DNA of 64,000 nt from Luteimonas mephitis DSM 12574 (GCF_000422305.1 NZ_KE383816.1:484566-548565); one strand, 5' to 3'; shown: positions 23,320 through 31,791, counted from the stretch's first letter. Notes: generated from the letters alone by a model not told the origin. Translations and numbers: made by a program.

Positions 23320-23839
23320 GCGGAAAGAACTCCTTAATGCTCCGAATTTTCCCCGAGAGAGGCCCGGGGGAGGTTTGATCGTTGGAAATTGCCCTTGGCA
23401 CTATTTCAGAAGGACGCCTGGCCTCGCTACTTCTCGCCTTGCATCTCAGCAGCTCAAGAAAGTCGACTCTGACCCCTGTTTCGTCAAAATTCTGCTCGTC
23501 GCTATTTGGAGACTTGCGTCCAACGAGGTGATACAGAACGCGGCTTGTGTAGGCAGTTGACATAGCGGTGGCCCCACTACTGGGTACTGCGGAAGTACAC
23601 CTGACCCCGTTTTCGGGGCGGCGGCGCACGCGCGCATCAATGCCGACGCGCTGGCCTTCTTTCGCAAGACGCTGATGCGGGCGGCCGAACCCGACGCTGG
23701 CGCGAACCCCGGCCGGCCGTAGAACCCAGAGACAACTCCGGCGAAGGACAGTCCGGACTTCCGAACAACCGAAAACTACCCCTGACACATTCCCCGCCTG
23801 CTTAATTACCTCCGTCCCCTTTAGTTCTCCTATGATGGT
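23320..23839. other. intergenic region with gene relics
   Basis: Contains GGAAGTACACCTGACCCCGT TTTC (23591-23614) joined directly to a gene relic (23615-23722), and a CCTGACACATTCCCC stretch near 23782 resembling the CCTGACACCC stretch at 14887. Long opposite-strand frames here are not convincing genes. Confidence 0.55.
23615..23722 (+). pseudogene. C-terminal gene relic, possibly a dienelactone hydrolase-type protein
   Basis: The frame reads GAAAHARINADALAFFRKTL then MRAAEPDAGANPGRP and a stop. Helices of the type AxxRTLAFFRxxL end dienelactone hydrolase-like alpha/beta hydrolases, but 35 residues are too few to be sure. It begins exactly at the GACCCCGTTTTC motif. Confidence 0.4.
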
Positions 23840-24076
23840 CTACAGGAAGTTTAGTGTGCCGTTGTATGTGACGCGCTCAATGCTTTCCAGCCAACGCTCC
23901 GCAACAGCAAGTGCCTCGGCTTGTGTTTGATGCTCCAGGTTTTGAGTAGTCGCACACGTAGTCTCATCAAAATCCGTTCCCGCCTTCGTAACGTGAAGTG
24001 CCGGCTCGTAGAAGGGAGCACCCGGAGTTTTAGGTTCTGTGGTGGCATCAACGGTAAAGCCGTCTATTACACGCAT
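23840..24076 (-). CDS. small hypothetical protein
   Basis: A 78-residue protein with TAGGAG seven bases before the ATG at 24076. Composition is balanced and the sequence (MRVIDGFTVDATTEPKTPGA, ...ALAVAERWLESIERV) has a predicted beta-beta-alpha pattern resembling small proteins that modify or bind amphipathic ligands. No family recognised. AT-richer than core genes. Confidence 0.6.
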   Translation of the reverse strand: MRVIDGFTVDATTEPKTPGAPFYEPALHVTKAGTDFDETTCATTQNLEHQTQAEALAVAERWLESIERVTYNGTLNFL

Positions 24077-24123
24077 GAAACATCTCCTACAGGCGGGTCA
24101 AGACAATATGGGGCACTAAAAAA

Positions 24124-24157
24124 CATGCGGCGGCCCCCGCTGCGCGGATTCCGCCTA
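24124..24157. repeat. right half of the ~95-bp element, copy 7 (truncated)
   Basis: ATGCGGCGGCCCCCGCTGCG CGGATTCCGCCTA matches only the inner-right and outer-right stems of the family; the left half is absent. Confidence 0.6.
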
Positions 24158-24172
24158 TGAATTCACCGTTGG

Positions 24173-25288
24173 TCAGAAGGGAATATCCCAGTCGAACTTG
24201 AAACTTCCATTAAACTTCGCAAGCTGCTCAAGTGCCGATCCAACTTTTTGCAGAGTTTCATCATCTGAATTCAAGAATGCAATTGCATCATCATCAATGC
24301 CGCTCAATTCAAGCACCAAAACCCCATTCTTGAAGTTAAGAGAGGAGATCTTGACCGAGTCATGGTCAACACGATACTTCGTCAACTGAAATGCAAGCCA
24401 CCACCCTAGCCGCGAGTGCAGTCGGGCTGCAAAATAGTCTCGAACAAGCTCATTGGTCCTAATTGCTTCAAACGATGACGCAACGGCGGACTTCGCATAC
24501 TGAAAAGCACTCATGGCAAGACTATCTAACCGCTCAATCTCAACAGGAAGCACGTCCCTCCGAACAAATCGCAAGAGTGCGGACAGCTCACGCTTCCGAA
24601 CCAAGTATCGTGCGAAATAGGTGATTGCATCAACCTCCGACGCCTCGGCGTTGTTGCCTGAATACTTCACCTCTATGAGCGGAGCATCAACTACAGAAAG
24701 CAGAGAGAAGAAATAGATTCTTCCTTTGTTCTCCTGCCTCTTTGGAAGAACTACGAGCTCGTAGTCCAACCCTTTCATGAGAGTTGTTATCGAATTAAAG
24801 ATAGCGACATCATTTTTCGGAACCGCTCTCTTGGAATCGATCTGCTGGAACGCAAAAATGTCGCGGGCTGCTGCTACTTCGCTCCAAGCACCGTGGGCAC
24901 GCGAAAGAAAATCGGCTTTCCACTTTTCGGATTGCAGATATCTCTCAAGTGGATTGATATCAGTCCAGTAGTGAATCGGATTCCAATCAAAGTTTGGATC
25001 ATAGGCCGGCTTGTCTCGAGTCAAAAAGGCCCAAGTGTTATCGGCGTCCTTCTTACAACTGACGAGAACCGAGTACACAACCGTCAGATCGTTGTGCTTG
25101 AAGCTCTTATATGCAATCAGATCGAGCTCTCTAGCGCGACCATCGACATCATCCGCGTAGTAGCGGCCACCGATGACAGACCAATTGGCTGATTTAAACG
25201 CTTCAGCGACTTCGTGCTCTAGAACAAATCCCGTCCGCTCCAAGGCGTCGGGCACTGCATCGAGCGGTACAGTCAATCTGCCAATCAT
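24173..25288 (-). CDS. restriction endonuclease-like protein of low GC
   Basis: Start at 25288 is chosen for the AAGGGGGCGGG ribosome site; in-frame ATG codons at 25324 and 25315 are alternatives. The protein is about 371 residues. The N-terminal part reads EVAEAFKSANWSVIGGRYYA, DDVDGRARELDLIAYK and VVYSVLVSCKKDAD. This has the layout of a PD-(D/E)XK (Mrr-like) site, D62-type aspartate in ELDLIAY then xCKK, but with serine where the catalytic Glu is expected. The rest is mainly helical with no recognised domain. Base composition is clearly lower in GC than the surrounding genome, indicating recent acquisition. Possibly a defence gene; activity doubtful. Confidence 0.55.
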   Translation of the reverse strand: MIGRLTVPLDAVPDALERTGFVLEHEVAEAFKSANWSVIGGRYYADDVDGRARELDLIAYKSFKHNDLTVVYSVLVSCKKDADNTWAFLTRDKPAYDPNFDWNPIHYWTDINPLERYLQSEKWKADFLSRAHGAWSEVAAARDIFAFQQIDSKRAVPKNDVAIFNSITTLMKGLDYELVVLPKRQENKGRIYFFSLLSVVDAPLIEVKYSGNNAEASEVDAITYFARYLVRKRELSALLRFVRRDVLPVEIERLDSLAMSAFQYAKSAVASSFEAIRTNELVRDYFAARLHSRLGWWLAFQLTKYRVDHDSVKISSLNFKNGVLVLELSGIDDDAIAFLNSDDETLQKVGSALEQLAKFNGSFKFDWDIPF

Positions 25289-25343
25289 CCCGCCCCCTTG
25301 CATTACACTAACCATGCTAAGCATGGCTCTTGAATCAGCTAAA

Positions 25344-25372
25344 GCAAAAAGGGGCCTCTTGGACCCCTTTCT
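25344..25372 (-). terminator. rho-independent terminator of nrdJb
   Basis: On the minus strand AAAGGGGTCC, a short loop, then GGCCCCTTTTTGC, about 20 bases after the nrdJb stop codon. Confidence 0.75.
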
Positions 25373-25391
25373 TCTCCGTGGATGCGATTAC

Positions 25392-26192
25392 TCACCCACA
25401 CTTCGAATACCCACAATTCAAACAAGTCGCACACCCATCCATGATCACCACGGCCTTGGTGCTGCACTTGTGGCACATGGACGCGGAGGGCGGGAAGGTG
25501 GCGCCGTCGCCGGTGACGGCGATGTCCTCGGCGGGGTCTTCCATGTTGGCGGTGTAGTCGATCGGCTCGGGCTTTTCGGCCTGGCCGCTTACGTCAGGGT
25601 TTTTTTTTGAGCGCTGTTCGTAGGCAGCGCGCTTTTCGGCGATCAGGGCCTTCTGGGCGGCGCTCATCTCGGGGTCGTGGATCATGCCGATGGACTTGAG
25701 GTGGTCCTCGATGATGCTGCCGAGCTCGGCGACCAGCGACGGCATGTACACGCCGCCGGCCTTGAAGTAGCCGCCCTTGGGGTCGAACACGGCCTTCATC
25801 TCGTCGACCAGGAAGGTGACGTCGCCGCCCTTGCGGAACACGGCGCTCATGATGCGGGTGAGCGCGACGATCCACTGGAAGTGTTCCATCGACTTGGAGT
25901 TGACGAAGATCTCGAACGGGCGGCGCTGCTCGTGCTCGGAGCCCGCGTTGAGGACGATGTCGTTGATGGTCACGTACATGGCGTGCTCGACCAGCGGCGA
26001 CTTGATCTTGTAGGTGCTGCCGATCAGCACTTCGGGGCGCTCGATGCGCTCGTGCATCTGGATCACGTCGGCGACGGGCAGTTCGGCTTCGGCGGTGTCG
26101 CGCGCGATGGACGCGCCGGCGACGGCCTTGTCCTTGTCCTCGGCGCTGACGACGGCGTATCCGGTGATTTTCTTTTCGATCTTGACGGCCAT
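25392..26192 (-). CDS. nrdJb: class II (B12-dependent) ribonucleotide reductase, C-terminal subunit NrdJb
   Basis: A 266-residue protein that completes the split adenosylcobalamin-dependent ribonucleotide reductase. The TSCPD-type region is seen in VTINDIVLNAGSEHEQRRPF, EIFVNSKSMEHFQWIVALTR and IMSAVFRKGGDVTFLVDEM. The C-terminus has a four-cysteine element, CHKC...CATCLNCGYSKCG, expected to carry the redox-active cysteines that re-reduce the active site. In Pseudomonas the same enzyme is encoded as nrdJa plus nrdJb. Here a histone-like gene is inserted between the two. A 36-bp piece of its 3' end is found at 22608. Confidence 0.9.
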   Translation of the reverse strand: MAVKIEKKITGYAVVSAEDKDKAVAGASIARDTAEAELPVADVIQMHERIERPEVLIGSTYKIKSPLVEHAMYVTINDIVLNAGSEHEQRRPFEIFVNSKSMEHFQWIVALTRIMSAVFRKGGDVTFLVDEMKAVFDPKGGYFKAGGVYMPSLVAELGSIIEDHLKSIGMIHDPEMSAAQKALIAEKRAAYEQRSKKNPDVSGQAEKPEPIDYTANMEDPAEDIAVTGDGATFPPSASMCHKCSTKAVVIMDGCATCLNCGYSKCG

Positions 26193-26276
26193 GACGCGGT
26201 TCCTGATTGCTGTGCTTGTTATGTGTGGGGCGTGTTGCGGGCGGGGAACAGGGCGAAAGCGGGGCCCTCACCCCAA

Positions 26277-26303
26277 CCCCTCTCCCGCAAGGCGGGAGAG
26301 GGG
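26277..26303. terminator. strong hairpin between the H1-like gene and nrdJb
   Basis: CCCCTCTCCCGC, AA, GGCGGGAGAGGGG: a nearly perfect stem 11 bases after the H1-like stop codon, preceded by CCCTCACCCCAA. No T-run, so it may instead be a dispersed repeat that stabilises the upstream mRNA. Confidence 0.6.
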
Positions 26304-26313
26304 CTCTGGAGCA

Positions 26314-26820
26314 TTACTTCTTCTTGGCGACCTTGCGGACGGCCTTCTTGGCGCCGGCCTTCTTTGCCGGGGCCTTCTTCGCGGCCTTCTTCGGGGCGGC
26401 CTTCTTCACTGCCTTTTTCGGCGCAGCCTTGCGGACGGCCTTCCTGGCGCCGGCCTTCTTCGCCGGGGCCTTCCTGGCCGGAGCCTTCTTCGCGGCCTTC
26501 TTCGGGGCGGCCTTCTTCGCCGCCTTCCTGGCGGTCTTCTTGCCGGCACCCTTCTTCTTCAGCGCGGCGACTTCGGCCTTGGCCGAGGCGCTGGCCGAGG
26601 CGAGCGTCTTCTTGGCCTTGGTGACGCGCTTGGCCACCGCCTTCTTGGCCTTGCCGGCGGTCTGGCTGACGGCCTTCTCGGCCTGCTTCGCGGTCTTCTT
26701 CGCCGACTTCACTGCCTTGCTCGCGCGCTTGGTCACGGCGCTGCCGATTTCCTTCGCCTTGTCGGCGACGGCTTCGGCGGCATTGCTGAGGGTCGCGGTG
26801 ACCCCGTTGCCGTTGCTCAT
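26314..26820 (-). CDS. histone H1-like Lys/Ala-rich DNA-binding protein
   Basis: A 168-residue protein. The N-terminal 40 residues are helical and less basic (NAAEAVADKAKEIGSAVTKR); from about residue 85 on it is tandem AAPKKAAKKAP / AKKAGAKKAVRK repeats, like eukaryotic H1 tails and Pseudomonas AlgP. Expected to bind DNA non-specifically or condense the nucleoid. The repeats vary in number by slippage in related genes. Located within the nrdJ locus, with the same orientation and spacing suggestive of co-transcription. Confidence 0.85.
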   Translation of the reverse strand: MSNGNGVTATLSNAAEAVADKAKEIGSAVTKRASKAVKSAKKTAKQAEKAVSQTAGKAKKAVAKRVTKAKKTLASASASAKAEVAALKKKGAGKKTARKAAKKAAPKKAAKKAPARKAPAKKAGARKAVRKAAPKKAVKKAAPKKAAKKAPAKKAGAKKAVRKVAKKK

Positions 26821-27037
26821 TGTGTTTCCCTCGTCAGGTCTGTTGCGGGCGGGGCGCCCGCGAGCGAAATGTAGCGCGAAGTTCGGAGCGTGTATGCAGG
26901 GTGAGTGGCCGCGCTTGGCCGATGCCCTATCGGCATCGGCCGCGGTCGCGAACGCCCGGCCAGGGATGGCCGGGCCGGGGGATCCGAAGCCCGCGCCGTA
27001 TCGCCATGGACGGCTGCGCTATCTGTGTCCCGGGCCA

Positions 27038-29188
27038 TCAAAACTTGCCGTAATAGCCTTCCTTGAGTGCGTCGAACAGGTTGGCGGCGGTGTGCAGCTC
27101 GCCGTCGTATTCGATCTGCTCGTTGCCCGGGACCTCGACCACGCTGCCGTCGTCGAGCTCGAAGCGGTAAGTGGTATTGGCCAGGTCGGCCTCCTTCACC
27201 AGCACGCCCTGGAAGGCGGCGGGGTTGAAGCGGAAGGTGGTGCAACCCTTCAGGCCCTTTTCGTGGGCGTAGCGATAGATGTCCTTGAAGTCCTCGTACG
27301 GGTAGTCGGTGGGGACGTTGGCGGTCTTGGAGATCGAGGAGTCCACCCACTTCTGCGCCGCCGCCTGGACGTCGACGTGCTCGGTCGGCGTGATGTCGTC
27401 GGCGGAGATGAAGTAGTCGGGCAGCCGGGTGGCCGCGTCGTCGCTGAAGGGCATCGCCCCGGGGTTGACCAGCTCGCGGTAGGCGAGCAGCTCGAACGAG
27501 AACACGTCGACCTTTTCCTTCGACTTCTTGCCCTCGCGGATCACGTTGCGGCTGTAGTGGTGCGCGAACGAGGGCTCGATGCCGTTGGAGGCGTTGTTGG
27601 CCAGCGACAGCGAGATGGTGCCGGTGGGCGCGATCGAGCTGTGGTGGGTGAAGCGGGCGCCGGTCTCGGCCAGTTCGTCGACCAGCTCCGGGGCGACGCT
27701 GGCGACCTGCTGCATGTAGCGGCTGTAGCGGGCGTGCAGCTGCTTGCCTTCGATCTTCTGGCCCACCCGCCAGCCGTCCTTCGCCATTTCCGGGCGCTTG
27801 CGCAGCATCTCGGCGGTGACTTCGAACTGCTCGCCCATGATCGGCGCCGGGCCCTTTTCCTGGGCCAGCGACAGGCCGGTTTCCCAGCCGGCCACGGCCA
27901 TGTCGCGGGCGATGCGCTCGGTGAACTCGCAGCTCTCCTTGCTGCCGTACTTCATCTTCAGCATGGTCATGGTGCTGCCCAGGCCGAGGAAGCCCATGCC
28001 GTGGCGGCGCTTGCGCATGATCTCGTTGCGCTGCTGCTCCAGCGGCAGGCCGTTGACCTCGACCACGTTGTCGAGCATGCGGGTGAACACGCGCACCACT
28101 TCCTTGTATTCCTCCCAGTCGAACTGCGCCTGGTCGGTGAACGGGTCGCGCACGAACTTGGTGAGGTTGACCGAGCCCAGCAGGCAGGCGCCGTAGGGCG
28201 GCAGCGGCTGCTCGCCGCAGGGGTTGGTGGCGCGGATGTTCTCGCACCACCAGTTGTTGTTCATCTCGTTGACGCGGTCGATCAGGATGAAGCCCGGCTC
28301 GGCGTAGTCGTAGGTGGACACCATGATCATGTCCCACAGGTGCCGGGCCTTGATGTGGCCGTAGACCTTGCAGGCCACCAGGCCGTCGTCGCGGACGATG
28401 TAGTTCTCGTGCTGCGGCCAGTCGCGCCAGGCCACCTGGGACGCGTTGGACAGGTCGATGCCGCCGGCTTCCTTCTCGTTGATCGGGAACACCAGCGGCC
28501 AGTCCGCGTCGTTCTTCACCGCGTCCATGAAGCCGTCGGTGATCAGCAGCGACAGGTTGAACTGGCGCAGGCGGCCGTCCTCGCGCTTGGCGCGGATGAA
28601 GTCGCGCACGTCGGGGTGGCTGACGTCGAAGGTGCCCATCTGCGCGCCGCGGCGGCCGCCGGCCGACGAGACGGTGAAGCACATCTTGTCGTAGATATCC
28701 ATGAACGACATCGGCCCGGAGGTGTAGGCGCCGGCGCCGGCGACGAACGCGCCGCGCGGGCGCAGGGTGCTGAACTCGTAGCCGATGCCGCAGCCGGCCT
28801 TGAGCGTCAGCCCGGCTTCGTGGACCTTCTCGAGGATGCCGTCCATCGAGTCGGTGATGGTGCCCGACACGGTGCAGTTGATGGTGCTGGTGGCGGGCTT
28901 GTGGTCCAGGGCGCCGGCGTTGGAGGTGATGCGGCCGGCGGGGATCGCGCCGCGGCGCAGCGCCCAGAGGAAGCGTTCGTTCCAGTACTTCTGCTTCTCG
29001 GCGGTCGGCTCGGCTTCGGCCAGGGCCTTGGCCACGCGCTGGTAGGTGCCGTCGATGTCGGCATCCACGGCTTCGCCGGTCTTGGTCTTGAGACGGTATT
29101 TCTTGTCCCAGATGTCCTGTGACGCCGGTTGCATCGGGATGTCCCTGGCGGTCTGGTTCTTCACGGCCTCGAGGCGCACGCTGCTCAT
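27038..29188 (-). CDS. nrdJa: class II (B12-dependent) ribonucleotide reductase, catalytic subunit NrdJa
   Basis: The ATG at 29188 follows AAGGAG; the 716-residue product lacks the TSCPD domain supplied by NrdJb. It makes deoxyribonucleotides with adenosylcobalamin, independent of oxygen. Recognisable parts are NCTVSGTITDSMDGILEKVH, LTLKAGCGIGYEFS, SSAGGRRGAQMGTFDVSHPD, the finger-loop active site RATNPCGEQPLPPYGACLLG (N-x-C-x-E) and SSIAPTGTISLSLANNASNG. The C-terminus ends ELHTAANLFDALKEGYYGKF, the natural boundary before the NrdJb part. No cobalamin riboswitch was recognised in the 680-bp upstream region. Confidence 0.95.
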   Translation of the reverse strand: MSSVRLEAVKNQTARDIPMQPASQDIWDKKYRLKTKTGEAVDADIDGTYQRVAKALAEAEPTAEKQKYWNERFLWALRRGAIPAGRITSNAGALDHKPATSTINCTVSGTITDSMDGILEKVHEAGLTLKAGCGIGYEFSTLRPRGAFVAGAGAYTSGPMSFMDIYDKMCFTVSSAGGRRGAQMGTFDVSHPDVRDFIRAKREDGRLRQFNLSLLITDGFMDAVKNDADWPLVFPINEKEAGGIDLSNASQVAWRDWPQHENYIVRDDGLVACKVYGHIKARHLWDMIMVSTYDYAEPGFILIDRVNEMNNNWWCENIRATNPCGEQPLPPYGACLLGSVNLTKFVRDPFTDQAQFDWEEYKEVVRVFTRMLDNVVEVNGLPLEQQRNEIMRKRRHGMGFLGLGSTMTMLKMKYGSKESCEFTERIARDMAVAGWETGLSLAQEKGPAPIMGEQFEVTAEMLRKRPEMAKDGWRVGQKIEGKQLHARYSRYMQQVASVAPELVDELAETGARFTHHSSIAPTGTISLSLANNASNGIEPSFAHHYSRNVIREGKKSKEKVDVFSFELLAYRELVNPGAMPFSDDAATRLPDYFISADDITPTEHVDVQAAAQKWVDSSISKTANVPTDYPYEDFKDIYRYAHEKGLKGCTTFRFNPAAFQGVLVKEADLANTTYRFELDDGSVVEVPGNEQIEYDGELHTAANLFDALKEGYYGKF

Positions 29189-29868
29189 GCTGGTTGGATC
29201 TCCTTGCCTATCTCTGGCCCGGTTCGCGCCGGGACGTGTTCTTGTGGTTGTTCTGGTGCGAGTTCTGGTCATTTCGCCGCGCACCCGGCTGGCCCGGTTG
29301 CGGCGACGGCAACGCCGCGCCGCGGATGTGCGTCGCGCTGGAAATATCGTGGTTTCTGCTGGTGGATCCTGCTCCCATCGCGCACCATCCCCCATGGCGT
29401 CGTGTTCACATGAAAACCCAGACGACCCCCAATGCTTGGGCCCTGTCTTCCCGCCAGACCCCAACATGTTGTGGCCGGACGGGCATTCAAGCTACCCGGC
29501 ACCCTGATCGAAGTCAACTGCCATCGGCGGCCATTCCGTGACCCAGTTCCGCTGCCGCCGGAGCGCCTCCGGACGCCCGGAAATGGCCCCGGATGGCGAC
29601 GCAAACCCCCTGCGTGGCCGGCGCGCCACCGGCATGGGGGGCGTCAGCCGGACGTCGACGCCCTCGCGCCCAGGCGCCCGCAGCGGCCGCCTGAGATGTG
29701 TGCGGGAACGATGGCGATGGCGAACTTCACCGCCGATTCAACGGTCCATGGAGAAACTGAACGGCGCCGCGCGGCATCACGGGCTTGGGCCTGTGCGCCG
29801 TCGCCCGCACGTTAGTACGCGCCAGGCCGAACGCCCAATCAAGTTTCGGAAGTTTTCGAAGGAATCCC
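29189..29868. other. 680-bp intergenic region between divergent nrdJa and degQ
   Basis: Holds the promoters of nrdJa (leftward) and the HtrA-like gene (rightward). Frames crossing it are basic, proline-rich shadow frames. I saw no B12 riboswitch box, tRNA or convincing NrdR palindrome pair, but a covariance search would be needed to exclude them. Confidence 0.5.
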
Positions 29869-31308
29869 ATGCGCCCGATGTCCAACGCCACCCGGACCCT
29901 GCTCGCCTTGACCCTCGCCGCTGCTTTCGGCGGTTTCGCAGCCACCGCGCTGCGCGACGGCCTCGACCGGCCGGCCAACGCCCAGCCGGCAACGCCGGCC
30001 ATGCTGCCGGCGATCTCGGCCCTGCCCACTGCGGTTGCCGGCCAGCCGCTGCCGTCGCTGGCACCGATGCTGGAAAAGGTGACGCCGGCGGTGGTCAGCG
30101 TGCGCACGCGGCAGGTGGTGCGGGTGAGTCCGTTCGGCAACGACCCGTTCTTCCGCCGCATGTTCCCCGAGCTCTCCCAGCAGCAGCTCAACCAGTCGCT
30201 GGGTTCGGGCGTGATCGTCGATGCGAAGAAGGGCTACGTGCTGACCAACCACCACGTGATCGAGGGCGCCGACGACGTCACGGTCACGCTGTCCGACGGG
30301 CGCACGGTGAAGGCGGAATTCGTCGGTTCCGACCCCGACACCGACGTGGCGCTGATGCGGATCCAGGCCGACAACCTCACGGCGATCCGGCTGGCCGACA
30401 GCGACCGCTTGCGGGTCGGTGATTTCGTGGTCGCGGTCGGCAATCCGTTCGCGGTCGGGCAGACCGTGACCTCGGGCATCGTCTCCGCGGTGGGCCGCAG
30501 CAACGTGCCGGGCGTGGGCTTCCAGAACTTCATCCAGACCGACGCCTCGATCAACCCGGGCAACTCCGGCGGCGCGCTGGTCAACCTCAACGGCGAGCTG
30601 GTGGGCATCAACACCGCCAGCTTCAATCCGCGCGGCTCGATGGCCGGCAACATCGGCCTGGGCTTCGCGATCCCGTCGGACCTGGCGCACAACGTGATGC
30701 AGCAGCTGCTGGCCGGCGGCGTGGTGCGCCGCGGCACGCTGGGCGTCGAGACCCAGGACGTGGACGAGCGGATCGCCAGGTCGCTGGGCCTGGACGTGGC
30801 CCGCGGCGCGGCGGTGACACGCGTGTACGCAGGTTCGGCCGGCGAAAAGGCGGGGCTGGAGCCGGGCGACGTGATCGTCGCGGCCAACGGCCAGCGCATC
30901 GACGACAGCGAGACGCTGCGCAATTTCCAGGGCCTGCAGGCGCCTGACGCACAGGTGGCGCTGGACGTGCGCCGCGCCGGCAAGCCGCTCACGCTGTCGG
31001 CGACGCTGCGCGAACAGCCGCGCGCGCTGGAAGGCGCCAGCATCGATCCACGCCTGTCCGGCGCCCGCTTCGCCGAGCTGCCCGAAACCGCGCGCCGCAG
31101 CGGCGTCAGCGGTGTGCTGGTGGAACAGGTGGCTGGCGGCAGCCGCGCCGAACGCAACGGCCTGCGCGAGGGCGACGTGGTGCTCGCCGCCAGCAGCGGA
31201 AACTTCAGCGACCTGCCCAGCTTCCGCGCCAGCCTCGGCAAGCAGCCGCAGCAGCTGGTGCTGCGCATCGCGCGCGGCGGCGCCCAGGGCACGTTGCCGA
31301 TGCGGTAA
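29869..31308 (+). CDS. DegQ/HtrA-like periplasmic serine protease
   Basis: A 479-residue protein with GAAGGA before the ATG. The N-terminal hydrophobic segment (LLALTLAAAFGGFAATAL) is a signal or anchor. The trypsin-like domain has the triad H129 (LTNHHVIEG), D159 (DTDVALM) and S233 (NPGNSGGAL), followed by two PDZ domains (about 280-370 and 395-475: AGEKAGLEPGDVIVAANGQR and RAERNGLREGDVVLAASSGN). Function by family: degradation and chaperoning of misfolded envelope proteins. An internal Gln-rich loop (SQQQLNQS) is typical of this family. Confidence 0.94.
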   Translation: MRPMSNATRTLLALTLAAAFGGFAATALRDGLDRPANAQPATPAMLPAISALPTAVAGQPLPSLAPMLEKVTPAVVSVRTRQVVRVSPFGNDPFFRRMFPELSQQQLNQSLGSGVIVDAKKGYVLTNHHVIEGADDVTVTLSDGRTVKAEFVGSDPDTDVALMRIQADNLTAIRLADSDRLRVGDFVVAVGNPFAVGQTVTSGIVSAVGRSNVPGVGFQNFIQTDASINPGNSGGALVNLNGELVGINTASFNPRGSMAGNIGLGFAIPSDLAHNVMQQLLAGGVVRRGTLGVETQDVDERIARSLGLDVARGAAVTRVYAGSAGEKAGLEPGDVIVAANGQRIDDSETLRNFQGLQAPDAQVALDVRRAGKPLTLSATLREQPRALEGASIDPRLSGARFAELPETARRSGVSGVLVEQVAGGSRAERNGLREGDVVLAASSGNFSDLPSFRASLGKQPQQLVLRIARGGAQGTLPMR

Positions 31309-31398
31309 GGCGGCGGGGCGAGGTGGATGCTCACGCCTCGCCGACCCGGAATCGGCCATCATCCGTGGAACTGTCCGCCCACCCACGGAGTTCCCGCG

Positions 31399-31767
31399 AT
31401 GAATCCCACCCACACCGACAACCTCAAGAGCAACCTCGGCGAAGCCGGCGACCACCTCAAGCAGGCTGCCAGCCACGCCAGCGATGCGATCCGCGGCGCC
31501 GCCAGCGTCGCCAGCGGCGAAGTGCGGCTGGGCAAGGCGCAGGTGAAGTCCGACCTGGCCGACGGCGCGCTGTCGGGCATCGCCGCGCTGGAAGAAGGCG
31601 CGGGCGCCGCGCGCGAGCAGGTCGACCAGCTGATGGACAAGGGCCGCGACCTGGTCGACAGCGCCGCGGACCTGATCCGCGAGCGCCCGCTGGCCTCGTT
31701 CGGCGTCGCCTTCGCCGCCGGCTGGATCATCGCCAAGCTCGCCCGCAGCGGTGGCGGAGACAAGTAA
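31399..31767 (+). CDS. DUF883/ElaB-YqjD-like membrane-anchored protein
   Basis: A 122-residue protein: a long helical, Ala-rich region (DHLKQAASHASDAIRGAASV, ...ADGALSGIAALEEGAGAA) ending in a single C-terminal transmembrane helix (PLASFGVAFAAGWIIAKLA). YqjD/ElaB proteins associate with the inner membrane and ribosomes in stationary phase. First gene of the YqjD-YqjE-YqjK-like set. Confidence 0.85.
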   Translation: MNPTHTDNLKSNLGEAGDHLKQAASHASDAIRGAASVASGEVRLGKAQVKSDLADGALSGIAALEEGAGAAREQVDQLMDKGRDLVDSAADLIRERPLASFGVAFAAGWIIAKLARSGGGDK

Positions 31768-31791
31768 AGTCCGGTCACGAGGGGGAACGAC

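Noticed and set aside
23234..23788. Overlapping plus and minus ORFs around the lipoprotein leader
   Set aside because: Neither has a ribosome site; both cross a gene relic and motif repeats.
22249..24172. Chromosomal integron cassettes (small lower-GC genes on one strand)
   Set aside because: No attC-type sites with GTTRRRY boundaries and no integron integrase were seen; the repeats present are of a different kind.
26207..29122. A 971-residue plus-strand frame opposite nrdJ
   Set aside because: Antisense to the confidently identified nrdJa, nrdJb and H1-like genes; a by-product of high-GC codon bias.
29189..29868. Possible cobalamin riboswitch before the B12-dependent nrdJa
   Set aside because: No B12-box-like conserved stretch was recognised by eye; a covariance search is needed to be definite.
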